Notes under the pieces: model-generated
Databases searched by the model: none
What the model saw: the letters and a program-made list of their open reading frames with translations, nothing else
Told to the model about the DNA's origin: nothing
In this document: positions 51,956-62,193 of the stretch, one piece after another
Position numbering within the stretch: the stretch's first letter is position 1
How the letters are laid out: every line of letters begins with the position of its first letter
NCBI GenBank assembly: GCA_029783825.1
Contig: JAREIK010005821.1
Coordinates: 20,959-84,958 of the forward strand
DNA length: 64,000 nt
Source: Sapria himalayana
Taxonomy: Eukaryota; Streptophyta; Magnoliopsida; Malpighiales; Rafflesiaceae
Reading direction: 5' to 3'
Translations under genes and position numbers: made by a program

Positions 51956-54900
51956 TTTAGCTTTAAATAGTGCACCAAAATAATATTTATTTTATTTTTC
52001 ATTAATTCATGGATTTCTAATATACTTTAGAAAAACTAATTATGCATTTCTGAAAGAAAATCAAAAAATCTCATTTTAATATTCATACCTTATAACATAA
52101 CGGATCACACCTTTAACAAATTTAAGAAAAAAAAAATTAAACAAAGATAATTAATAATTAAATTGATCAAATTTGTCATTTCGCCCCAATAAAAAAGCTA
52201 GGTTCTAATCGAAAGTTGCATTTTAATAAAAGCATTCATCATATTTCAATAAAATTGCCTAACGAAAATTAGTGATAAAACATCTCTCTACATTTTAATA
52301 ATTTTTCCTTTTTTATTTTAAATAGTTACTATATGTATTTATATAGTTTTCCATATTCTTCTAACAATTTATTATCATTTCTGTTGATTGAATTTGTTTA
52401 TTTAGCTAATGCTATTCTACAACTAGAACTTGTGTATTTGATGTCTACCTTCTTGAAAGTACATGCCCAAGTCCGTAGGGTTTGTCATCATGCCTAATGC
52501 TATCCATAGTTGATTCTATGTTACTTAATTACCCAATGTTAAAAGACACCACATGGATATCATCTTCTGGTGTTGACATTTTTCATGCTCCAATTCAAAG
52601 AGTAGATGCTTTAAATAACCACAATATGTGAATTACCATTAACGTAGCTTTGGATCTTGTTTGAAAGTTATCCAATTGAACTTTGTTACACCCATTACTA
52701 ATTGGATGTTATATCTAGTAGAAGGTTTTCACTAGATAAAAATCAACAAGGAGTTAAAGCACAATCATATTAGTTTTGATGACCATTAATTATGTTTGTA
52801 TTTTGAGTGAAATCTATCATGTGATTTGAAGTGTTATTTACTAGATAATGCCACTCTAATAATTTCAAATATTTTTACTTTAGTTACTTATGTTACTGAA
52901 ATAATTATGATAATTCCATGGGTGTATCGTGAAGAAGATTACCTCGACTAATTGTACACATTGATAAGAGTTTTGATTTTCCATAGCTTTGGACAATATA
53001 AAAAGGGTCTTGATTTTGCATAATAATGACATTGTTAAAAGATCTTGATCCCCCATAGTATTTTTCATCATAACTTCTCTCACCAACTCTTATTCAATGG
53101 AAATCAACCTAAAATAGCCAAATAATTGTAATCACAATAATAAATTCATTCTAATTATAAATAGTTATTTCGTAAAATAGATTCGAGGTTAGTGGTATGA
53201 TGTGATGGACTTGGTCCTTAAGTGGCAAGTTTGCATTGTAGGGCTATTTTAGTATTCTTCTTAAAATAGTATTCACATTTAATGATAGCATATATACAAA
53301 GGCTTTGTAGATATGTTTTTTTATCAGACTTTCTCTTATATATGTTGAGATACTATATACAAAGCCAATTAATTAAAAGAGCACTAAGGGCCCTAGGGCG
53401 AGAAGCCACGCTTTGTTGTTGATGGTAATATCGAATAATGTTTTAATAACTTATGTTGGAAGGCTTTGTCTTCGTTATCCTAACTAACCTTTCATTCTTC
53501 AAAACAAAAGGCCAGCCAGCCCATAGGTTATATATATATATGTACAAAATACAATAGATGAAGTATTCTAAGTTCCCTTTAAGGCTCATTTGAAGAAGAA
53601 GATTTTGTAACATGGGAATAGTCTAATCGGGTAAACAAATTTTTATCCTTCTCCTTCCTCCACCTATGTTTTCAAAGTGAAAAGAAAATTGGTTAGGCTT
53701 GGTGCTTAAGGCTTCTAGTTCCTCTTCAATTCTATTTTTTTTATTTGTCATCTTGCATCTTTCATTTGACATTCAACTATGCAAATAAAAATGTAGGGAA
53801 ACTCTTTGTGTTATTTCAACTAGTTAAACAACCTTTCAAGGAAATGAGCTTATTCGTCTCTATCCCATTAGGCTCAAACGTTGGATCAATGTTCCATCTA
53901 TCATCCTTGTTCTCGATTGCTCCCCGCCCTTGCAAATAAATAGTTAGGGCATTCTTAAGGATGTCCTACATTAAAAATAAATTGATTAAGCTTTCAACAT
54001 CACACCACTTAACATAGACAAACAAATATTCTACTAAAGATTATAGAGCTCTTAATATCTATGAGCACCCTAGCAAGAATTGCATGCAATTATTGTCACA
54101 CTTCTTATTTAAACCAATTTTATCTACGAGCAGCCTTTACTTCTCTTAATTAGCTTGTTTAGAAATGTGCTTTGCTGTATAATATAGGGCAGCCCCATAT
54201 CTGGCATTGGAGGAAGCACATGGCATGGAAAGCAAGGCATCCCTAAGAATTCTATCTCATCGGGGTCCGACTATTCTTCCACAGTGTTAAAAATGAGGGG
54301 AGATGACTTTTTTTAAACGATAAAAGGTAAAGTGGCATATCAGAATTTTCTTATTCAAGCGAAGATATGAATATACATATCATAGGATATTTAAGGCTAA
54401 TGCCTTATCTTAATAATAATAATAAAGGATAGCTTTTAGCTAGGTTGATTATTGAATACTTTTCTTAGTAATTCTATCTCAATGCACTTGGGCACGTTTA
54501 TTACTTGGGCATTAGTTACTATGAAACTCAACCATAATCCTGATCGAATTAAAGTGGCATATGTGTTTCTCTTTTATCTATGCATTTTTTTTCATTTGAG
54601 AAATCATGTTTATAAATGACTAACTAAGTTATTTCTTTATGTTGTTATTTCTTAGCTTCACTCTAGTCTTCCTTAGCCAACTTTCATTATCTTCAGAAAC
54701 TCAATCCTAGCTTGCTCACGTTGATGCTTTGGTTTTTCTCTTTTTTTAGTTTTATTCACTAGCCTTTACATTCTCCTCTCTAATATTATGCAAGTTGTAA
54801 ATATATATATATATATATGTGTGTGTGTGATGTATATATGTTGCTTTTCTTGTCTATATATTTTTTCCCTGCATTATAATCATAATTGTTAGCTCATAAA

Positions 54901-55619
54901 ATATATCATATATCAATTTTCTATTTTTCTTTATTATGTATTATATCGTATCATGTAACATAAGTTTTTTCACGTTGTAAAAAATATTTAAAAAAATATA
55001 TTTGTATAAATGTATATTAAAAGTATAATTTATAGTATATGATAATAAAAATGCAACCTTTTGTATAAGATTATTTTGCTTATTTTTTTTATGATCATTT
55101 TTTAATTCTTTTGTGTATTTGAATAATTAATATAATAAATTCTTTAACAAGAAAAATTAAATTGATTTTTTTAATTATAGAAAATAGTTGAGAATTTATG
55201 TATTGTTCTATCATAGTATCACATGTCTTATCATGTTTGGCATATGTATTGTAAGATATGTTTTAAAATAAGATATACATTGTGAAACCTATTAATTTTC
55301 ATAAAAAAATATATGTTGTATTATATTATCATTTTTTCTATCACAAGTTCTAACAACTATGATCATAATTATTTGGTATTTTTTTCTATATATGATGTTA
55401 ATTTGGTGATAACATGATGCATTTTTTTTTCATTGATTTAGAATATCAATAAATATCAATCATGGGTGTGATTTTTTTAGTTAATGAATATTGTTTTAAT
55501 AGGATCAGTATCATCTTCATCAATATGTTTGTTTCTTTTGTGTTATTAACATTATCAACCATATATAACATAGTACGTATAATAATTTATTATTTTGTAG
55601 TAGTAGTTCATACTAATAA
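51956..55619. other. Unassigned middle of CACTA C
   Basis: 3.7 kb with only short frames (52880-53086 on -, 53745-53939 on +), none of recognised family. Composition between 52400 and 54700 is less AT-biased than the surrounding sequence, so intron or UTR sequence of a captured host gene is possible. I see no exon I can name. Confidence 0.35.
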
Positions 55620-55745
55620 TTAGGACTGCTAATGATATGAGTCGAGTTCGAGTTCAATCGAGCTCGACTAGAGTTCATGTTCAATTGAGCTCTAGTCAAG
55701 GTGTTAATATTTTGAGTTCGAGTTTAATCGAGCTCATGTGTTCAT
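55620..55745. mobile_element. Fragment resembling the end of a small hAT-type or MITE element
   Basis: It starts TAGGACTGCTAATGATATGAG and continues with repeated GAGTTCGAGTTCAATCGAGC and GAGCTC/TCGAG words on both strands. Such GAGCTCGA-rich subterminal sequence after a TAGG(G)CTG start is common in small plant DNA transposons. No second end is identified. Confidence 0.4.
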
Positions 55746-56319
55746 CTTTTGGAAGTAAAAATTGGGGTTTTACTATTACTAGTAAATAAAAATTAAATTT
55801 TATTGTTATTTTATGAATTAGAAGATGTATGATAATTTAATAATTCCATTCCATATATTTATCAGAGAATTTCATAAAACAGAATCTCATGTCTGCCAAG
55901 ATTCATGCGACACGTTCCCATCTGAGTCATGTTGGTGCCTAGAAAATATTCCTCAAGGAATTGAGATAAATATTGATTTTAAATTGAGAATATAGAGGCG
56001 GAATGCTTAGTCATAATCATTGTTATATGAGATTTGATATTCATATACTGCATCAAATAGATAAAGTTTCTATGTTTGACTGTGATAATCAAATAACTAA
56101 GTATTCAAATTTGATATATAACGAGAACATAAGCATTTTGAAATTGATTGTCATTTCATTTGAAGTAAGATCTAATATAATCTATATGTAAGGTTGCTAT
56201 TACTTACACTTATTTTTATGATGGCTAATCTTATAGTCTCATCAATTTTAATCTTAGCTAGATTTGTCATTTCGATCAATATTGACATTGATAAGTATGT
56301 TTGTCATCTTTTTTTTCAG
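55746..56319 (+). other. Probable intron of the captured PP5 fragment
   Basis: AT-rich sequence ending in a polypyrimidine tract and CAG at 56317-56319. GTAAGG at about 56190 could be a donor, making 56003-56190 a candidate upstream exon, but its translation is not recognised as PP5. Confidence 0.35.
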
Positions 56320-56865
56320 CCAACAGGTTTGCTCGTGCTATAGAACTATACACACAATCTATCAATTTACATTATCAGAATGTTGTGTCTTAGGCCAATC
56401 ATGCAATTGTCCATGCCAAACTGGATGAGAATGGGTGTGCAGTAGAGGATGTTTCCAAGGCTATCAATTGTGATCCTTACTATTCCAAGGCACATAATGC
56501 ATCATGAGTTTGCTGTGTATACTTTTCTTCTTCTTCCTCCTAACATTTATCTGAAATTATAGGGTTATTACAGATGAGGTGCTGCATATCTTGCCATGGG
56601 GAATCAAAAAGAAGCATTGAAGGACTTTCAGCAAGTTCCAATCATATCAATAAGCTTGGTTCACAAACTTCATTCATCTTTAATCATAACTTCTATGATG
56701 AACATGAATCAGGTTAAAAAAATTTGCACAATAGATCGAGATGCTGCCTAGAAGTTTGAAGAGTGTAAGAAGGTAGGATTGACGATCAAGTTTGAAAGAG
56801 CCATAGCCGTGCCCGGATCTGCATGGAAGTCTGTAGAAGATTCAATTGATTTTCATTCTATGGAA
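56320..56865 (+). pseudogene. PP5: Captured protein phosphatase 5 (TPR domain) gene fragment, introns retained
   Basis: PP5 is a serine/threonine phosphatase whose N-terminal TPR domain binds Hsp90. Three exons can be read. Exon a (about 56320-56490) follows a TTTTTTTTCAG acceptor and gives NRFARAIELYTQSINL, ANHAIVHAKLDENG and DPYYSK. Exon b (about 56563-56634) gives YYR*GAAYLAMG and KEALKDFQQV. Exon c (about 56713-56865) follows an AATCAG acceptor and gives VKKICTIDRDAA, then KFERAIAVPGS and SVEDSIDFHSME. This order matches TPR 2-3 and the linker of PP5. Stops occur in place of the expected Trp (TAG in exon a), Arg (AGA-TGA in exon b) and Arg/Lys (TAG in exon c). The first TPR and the whole phosphatase domain are absent. 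Retained introns mean the copy was taken from genomic DNA, not mRNA. It is not functional as a phosphatase. Confidence 0.85.
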
Positions 56866-57694
56866 TCACCTAACCTATATGAGCTACTCATAGTCTTTTG
56901 TTTTTTATTTATAGACTTGGATTTCTCTTATATTGTAGTTACAATACAATTTAATATCATTTGTCCTTATATTACAAGTTGTGACTTGGTGTGATGGTAA
57001 ATATCTTTCTCCAAAGATAAAAGGCCTTGGTTCGAGATATCAAACTCTCTTAGATCATGTGTCAATTAGGAACCTCATGTGCTAGGTATGATCGTTATCA
57101 TCATACTTATATTGTAGGTCCTTATATATTTTCTAAAAGATTAGTTATTTTTGTAATCTTGTTGCACAAATATATTTTATTTTGAAATTTTTATTAGATT
57201 TAGTAAGATGAAGTTTATGTTTTGTTGCATATTTAATAATCTAGGTTTTGCGTGCTTTTGTATACAAACTATGATGAAAATTATTGTTGTAGGCCAAGAA
57301 TAAAATATCATGTATTAACTTTTATTTTGAATTATTATAGTTTTTGTTAAACTTGAATTTTTTATGTGTGTTTTAATGATATTATTTTTGAGATTTATTG
57401 CCTAGTGAGATGAGACCTAATAATTAACGATAAATTGATGGTCAAAAAATAATCAATATGAAAAATGTTGATACTCCTAATTTTCTAGCTGTCTTGTTTA
57501 TACGAGTCCACTCAAAAAATTAAGTTTTATTCTTTTCTTTACTTTTATTCTTTCTTTTTAAAATTCCGGTGTAGTTTTTAAAGAGCCTACATCGCAAGAT
57601 TTTCCTAAAATGTGATTTATAAAGTAAGGTGCATTTTATCCTGCATATAATTTTATATAAAAACATGAATAATGTTGAATTTTATTTTGTAAGC
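56866..57694. other. Unassigned sequence after the PP5 fragment
   Basis: It may be PP5 intron sequence, since the exon-c frame runs on with hydrophobic codons that do not match PP5. Position 56985-57060 carries a tRNA-primer-like or low-complexity plant spacer (ggtaaatatctttctccaaagataaaaggcc area) that I could not classify. Confidence 0.3.
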
Positions 57695-57942
57695 TATGGC
57701 AGTGAAGGCACCGGCAGCAATGGCAGCGGGGGCAGCACTAGCAACGATGGCAGCAGGCAGCGGTGGCAATGGCGGCAGCACCTACATCACCGGTAGCACT
57801 GGTAGAGTGGCAGAGATGGTAGTTACAGCACCACCATCTACAGAGGCATTAACAGCAGTAGCACCGGCTACACCGTCAGCAGTGGCAGGAATAGCGGCAG
57901 TAGCAGTGACGGAGGGAGCAACAACAACGGCAACAAATGCGA
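57695..57942. repeat. Trinucleotide (GGCAGCAATGGCAGCGG) array, CACTA C right arm unit 1
   Basis: GCN-type array in the same strand sense as 46660-47035. The 126-codon frame through it (57696-58076) is Ala/Gly/Thr-rich and runs on into the palindromic array as Tyr/Ile; it is not a gene. Confidence 0.85.
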
Positions 57943-58140
57943 TATATACATACATATATAGTCAGTATTTACGTACATATAATACTGCAGTATTTTATGT
58001 ACATATATACTCAGTATATATGCACTCAGAATATATGTATGCATATTACTGCAGTTTATATGTACATATACTATAGTAATATATATACGAGCGAAATGCT
58101 AGTATATATGTACATATTTACTGCAGCAATATATATTTAT
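57943..58140. repeat. Palindromic minisatellite, CACTA C right arm unit 1
   Basis: TATATAGTCAGTATTTACGT and ACTGCAGTATTTTATGTACA variants of the 23-bp motif. Confidence 0.8.
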
Positions 58141-58400
58141 CAAACCATAATTTTTTATTTATTTTGATTTGATAGAGTGGTTTAAATTTCTTACAAATAT
58201 GGTACCGCATTGTTTCTCATACGAAGCATGTATAAGTGAATGGATTTTTCAATAGACATGACGAACTATGACTCGGACAATTTTTTCACCGCAAAAAGTT
58301 GCTGATCAGAGGAGCAGAGGAAGAGAAAGTAACGTCAATGCATGGATTGATTATACTTTATGCACAATCGGTGGGTATATTGATTAATAAGATGTAACAT
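58141..58400 (+). repeat. Conserved tail, intact, CACTA C right arm unit 1
   Basis: It contains AATATGGTACCGCATTGTTT, GACATGACGAACTATGACTC and CATGGATTGATTATACTTTA, then ATGCACAATCGGTGGGTATA with no insertion. It therefore shows the uninterrupted form of the CACTA C target. Confidence 0.85.
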
Positions 58401-58690
58401 ATTTTTTTTTAATTTTTTGTTTTAGTTATTTAAAATATTGTATTAGAATAAGTTAATATATGAATTTTTTTTGTTTAATTTAAAAATTTTTGTTATAGTT
58501 ACTTTTTTTATAAAATTTAATTTAAAAATATTTAAATTATTTAATAAAATTTTTGTTTAAACTATTTGATAATCAATTTTTATGTGTTTTTTCAAGTATA
58601 TATTAACTATTTTTATATATATGTGAATATGTCTGTCTTTCCCCAAATTTTTTGGGTTGAGTTTTAGCCTATTATAGGTATGTAAAAGCC
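58401..58690 (+). repeat. AT-rich spacer of the right-arm unit
   Basis: The second half (58560-58690) is the complement of 366-510 and 2256-2400, ending in TAGCCTATTATAGGTATGTA before the next trinucleotide array. Confidence 0.7.
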
Positions 58691-58985
58691 TATTATCAGT
58701 AGCGATAGCCGCATCAGCGGTGGCGGCAGGGGAGGTAGCGAAAGCAGCGTCAACATTAGTGGCGGCATCGGTATCGGCGGCAGCACCAGCTGTAGTGGCA
58801 GCAACTACAACGGTGGTAGCGGAGGTTGCACCGGCAACAATGGCAGCAGAGGTAGCACAAGTAGCAACCACAACAGAAGCTGCACCAGTAGCGACGGCTG
58901 GCACCGGCACCGGCACCGGCCATAACGGCAGTGGTAGCAGTGGCATGGGCTACAGTGATAGGGGAGCAGCAGGAACGGCAACAAA
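58691..58985. repeat. Trinucleotide array, CACTA C right arm unit 2
   Basis: GGCGGCATCGGTATCGGCGG-type triplets. Ala/Thr/Val-rich frames on both strands are artefacts. Confidence 0.85.
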
Positions 58986-59355
58986 TATGGTATATACGTA
59001 CATATAATTCTACATTATTTTATGTGCATATATACTGAGTATATATGTACTCAGTATATATGTATGCATAATACTACAATGGCAGCAGTGGCAGGAGCGG
59101 CAGCGATAGCAGCAATGGCAGTAGTGGCAGGAGCGACAAAGAGAGCAGTAGCAATAGTACCTAATGAGGTACATACGTACAAATAAAGTCAGTATATACG
59201 TACATATAAGACTGTAGTATTATATGTACGTATATACTGAATATATGTGTGCTTAGTTTATATGTACACTTAATACTATTGTTTATATGTACATATACTA
59301 TAGTAATATATGTACAAGTGAATTGCTAGTATATATTTACATATATACTGCAAAA
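58986..59355. repeat. Palindromic minisatellite interrupted by a small trinucleotide array
   Basis: Palindromic units at 58986-59072, GGCAGCAGTGGCAGGAGCGG triplets at about 59075-59162, and palindromic units again at 59165-59355. The alternation suggests a partial duplication of the trinucleotide-palindrome pair. Confidence 0.75.
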
Positions 59356-59640
59356 TTATATATGTATCAAAACATAACTTTTTTTTGACAGAGTAGTTTA
59401 ATTTTCTTACAGATATGATACCGCATTGTCCCTCATACAAAGCTTTTATAAGTGATGGGATTTTTCCCTAGACATTACATACCATGACTCGGACAACTTT
59501 GTTGTAGTAGAAAAATGATGATGGGAGGAGCAGAGGGAGAGAAAGCAACATCAATGAATGGATATATTATACTTTATGCAATGTCGGTAGATACATTGAT
59601 GAATAAAATAAAAGTTTGTTATTTTTTGTTTCAATTATGT
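59356..59640 (+). repeat. Conserved tail, intact, CACTA C right arm unit 2
   Basis: ATATGATACCGCATTGTCCC, GACATTACATACCATGACTC, then ATGCAATGTCGGTAGATACA: again the uninterrupted target form. Confidence 0.85.
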
Positions 59641-59789
59641 AAAATATTGAATTTGAATAAGATATTAATGATTTTATTCTTTGTTTATTATAAATTATTT
59701 ATAGTTTCAATTTTTATTCAATATGATTTAAAAATAATAAATTATTTAATTAAAAAATTTAAAATTTTTTAATTCTGCAAATATTTTGA

Positions 59790-60273
59790 AATTAAAATAG
59801 CTAGAGAAAATTCCCTAGCTAAATTAGCGAGGGGGAAATCCCTCACTAATTTAGAGAAGGAAATTTCCCTGACTATTTTGCTAGGGAAATATTATAATTA
59901 GCGAGGGGGAAATCCCTCACTAATTTAGAGAAGGAAATTTCCCTGACTATTTTGCTAGGGAAATATTATAATTAGCGACGGAAATTCCGTCGCTAATTTT
60001 CTAATTCTAGGGACTTTAGCTAGGGATTCAGGCATCATTATTTTTGTTTAGCGATGGAATATTTCGTTTATCTTGCTATTTTAGCAACAAATTTTTCTTT
60101 TTTATCAAGAGAATTTTCCTTTGCTAATTTTTTAGCTATGGAAAATTTCGTAGCTAAAATTTAGCAAGAAGCACTTTAGAAAGGCACACGATCCGATGGT
60201 ATTCCGTCGCTATTAACTATTTAGCGACAGAAATTTCTCATATAGCTAGGGAATTGTCCCTAGCTATATGAGA
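59790..60273 (-). repeat. CACTA C right subterminal repeats with a perfect 74-bp tandem duplication
   Basis: Words such as TAGCTAGGGAATT, TTAGCGACGG and their complements lie in both orientations; TTAGCGACGGAAATTCCGTCGCTAA (59972-59996) is a near-perfect palindrome. 59823-59896 and 59897-59970 are identical 74-bp copies. Confidence 0.85.
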
Positions 60274-60287
60274 TTTTTCTTGTAGTG

Positions 60288-60425
60288 GTTGGTAGATACA
60301 TTGATAAATAAGATGTAATAAAATCTTGTTATGTTTTTATTTTAACTATGTAAGATAAGGGTTGCTTAGATTGCAGTTATTCAAAATTATTATTCAAATA
60401 ATTTTTTCATCATTTTGTGTTGCTC
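60288..60425 (+). repeat. Conserved tail, right half, split by CACTA C
   Basis: GTTGGTAGATACATTGATAA then ATAAGATGTAA continues the tail interrupted at 47455, matching 58372-58400 and 59580-59610. Confidence 0.8.
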
Positions 60426-60480
60426 ATTAGCATGGTAGAGTGCTCCATTTTTTATGTTCAAGTTTCTTATTGATTTGTTC

Positions 60481-60688
60481 AGGAATACTGCTACAGACGA
60501 TCAGTCTCTATTTCATCTGCTAGTACATTTATTAGCTTGTCAGCTTAGTCATGGTTGGGAAGAGCAACCCCTTATAAGCCTTGGGACCGAGAGAGAGTTC
60601 TGGTTGCGGGGAGGCAAGATGTTAACTTTGATGCTCCAAGCTTGGCTCATGACTCGTCTTCTAGGGTTTTCTCTAAGTGTTTTCAGAG
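60481..60688 (+). pseudogene. Exon-like fragment of unknown gene in CACTA D
   Basis: A pyrimidine-rich TTCTTATTGATTTGTTCAG precedes, and TTTTCAGAG|GTATTTTCC follows, like acceptor and donor sites. Base composition (near 50% GC) contrasts with its AT-rich surroundings. One frame gives SWLGRATPYKPWDRERV and VAGRQDVNFDAPSLAHDSSS, which looks like real protein but has a TAG upstream of it; another frame stays open for 93 codons. I cannot name the family. Most likely a third captured host exon (inference). Confidence 0.4.
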
Positions 60689-60814
60689 GTATTTTCCAAA
60701 ATTTAAATAATCTTCGTATTTGTTATTTATGTTGATAGTGAAGTTTTGTGCCATCTTTTGTGAAGTATAGATGGGATAATACTAATTTGTCACAGTTTTG
60801 TGTCATCTGAGGCT

Positions 60815-61685
60815 ATGTGATTATATATATATATATATATATATGTACGTATATATTGAGTATATAGGTTTGTATATACCGAGTACATATATACTACAGT
60901 ATTATAAAAACATATATACTCTGTATATAGGTGCATATAAACTCAGTAAATATGTGCATATATACTCATTATATACGTGCATATATACTTGGTATATACG
61001 TACATATAAACTTGGTATATACATATTTATATATTCGGTATTTACGTACTATAAACTCAGTATATACGTACATATATACTGAGTATTATACATATGTATA
61101 TGTATATACGTACGTATATACTTTAGTATATGTATAGATAATACTATAGTATTATATGTACATATATACTTAGTATATACGTACATTTATACTCAGTATA
61201 TATGTGCATATAAACTCAGTATATACGTACATATATACTAGGTATATACATATATACTCGGTATATACGTACAATATACTCAGTATGTACGTACTATATA
61301 CTTGGTATATGCGTACTATATTTTCTGTATATAAGTACTATATACTCTTTATTTACATAAATATATACTCGGTATATACATAGGTATACTTGGTATATAC
61401 GTACATATATAGTTAGTATATACGCACATATATATTACAGTTATATGTACGTATATACTGAGTATATACGTACATATATACTACAGTATATGTACATATA
61501 ATACTGTAGTATTAAATGTACGTATATACCGAGTATATATGTACTCTGTATATACGTATATATAATACAATAGTAAATAATGTAGATATACTACAGTAAT
61601 ATATGTAACGTGTGAAATGCTAGTATATATGTACATATAGATTGTAGTATATATATACATATATACTGCAGTATTATATATTTAT
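60815..61685. repeat. Long palindromic TATATACTCAGTATATACGT minisatellite (~870 bp)
   Basis: This is the longest copy in the window, with ~35 units of ~23 bp. The core (GTATATAC)(TGAG/CTCA)(GTATATACGTAC) is nearly self-complementary. No trinucleotide array lies directly before it; the exon-like fragment is there instead. Confidence 0.85.
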
Positions 61686-61940
61686 CTTAATATAACTTTA
61701 TTTATTTATTTGATTTTATTGGCTGCTTTAAATTTTGTACAGATATGGCACCGCATTATTCCCCATATTAATCTTGTATAAGTGAAGGCATTTTTCACTA
61801 GACATGAAGAATCACGACTTAGACGGATTTGTCATAGTAGAAAGATGGTGATCGGAAGAGCAGAGAGAAAGAAATCAATATCAATGGATGTATAGATTAT
61901 ATATTATGCATTGTAGGTAGATACTTGATGAATAAATGAA
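61686..61940 (+). repeat. Conserved tail, intact, CACTA D right arm end
   Basis: AGATATGGCACCGCATTATT, GACATGAAGAATCACGACTT, AGAAAGATGGTGATCGGAAG and TGCATTGTAGGTAGATACTT. It is the last unit before the D right terminus. Confidence 0.85.
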
Positions 61941-62193
61941 ATACAATTTTGTTATGTTTTTGTTTGAATTATGTAGATTATTGAATTATAATAATTAATT
62001 AAATGATTTTATTTTTTGTTAATTATAAATTATTATGTATAGTTTAAATTTTAATTCAATTAATATAAAAATATTTAATTATTAAATAAATATTTTGAAA
62101 AAATAAAAAAAAATTTCCTTGCGAATTTAGCTAGGGAAATTATTATTTTAGCTAGGGAATTTTCCCTAGCTATTTGGGATTTTTTTTGTAGTG
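61941..62193 (-). repeat. CACTA D right end: AT-rich spacer, short subterminal repeats, terminus
   Basis: GCTAGGGAAATTATTATTTT and TAGCTAGGGAATTTTCCCTA (a palindrome, 62142-62161 approx.) precede TTTTTTTTGTAGTG at 62180-62193. This is much shorter than the left subterminal block. Confidence 0.75.

Larger units (their letters stand above)
47456..60287 (+). mobile_element. CACTA element 'C', 12.8 kb, nested in D, carrying a captured PP5 gene piece
   Basis: The left end CACTACAAGAAAAAA and right end TTTTTCTTGTAGTG are clean inverted repeats of at least 14 bp. Target duplications are ATT (47453-47455) and GTT (60288-60290), one base apart. The intact form of the target is known from the other tails (ATGCATAGTTGGTAG in complement at 682 and 779), which implies GTT was duplicated and the left copy mutated. 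Left subterminal repeats are at 47470-48330, right ones at 59790-60273. Inside are a conserved AT-rich block, microsatellites, PP5 exons and two right-arm satellite units. No transposase domain was found. Confidence 0.92.
35878..62193 (+). mobile_element. CACTA element 'D', 26.3 kb including a nested CACTA
   Basis: The left end reads GACAACAAGAAAA and the right end reads TTTTTTTTGTAGTG (inverse CACTACAAAAAAAA); both are eroded forms of CACTACAAGAAAA. TAC occurs on both sides (35875-35877 and 62194-62196), the 3-bp duplication typical of CACTA. GATA array in the same strand sense lies outside both ends, so the element interrupts one array. Subterminal TAGCGA(C/T)GGATT words are at 35888-36365 and a short set at 62110-62180. 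Removing nested element C (47456-60287) leaves about 13.5 kb. No transposase is recognisable, so it looks non-autonomous or fully decayed. Confidence 0.85.

Noticed and set aside
56779..56994. 71-codon frame as a complete small gene
   Set aside because: Its first ~29 codons are PP5 linker exon c read from an internal ATG, and the rest is downstream non-PP5 sequence.
47456..60287. Autonomous CACTA element with TNP2/TNPA-like transposase
   Set aside because: No transposase domain was readable in either strand of the 12.8 kb. The only recognised protein homology is to PP5.
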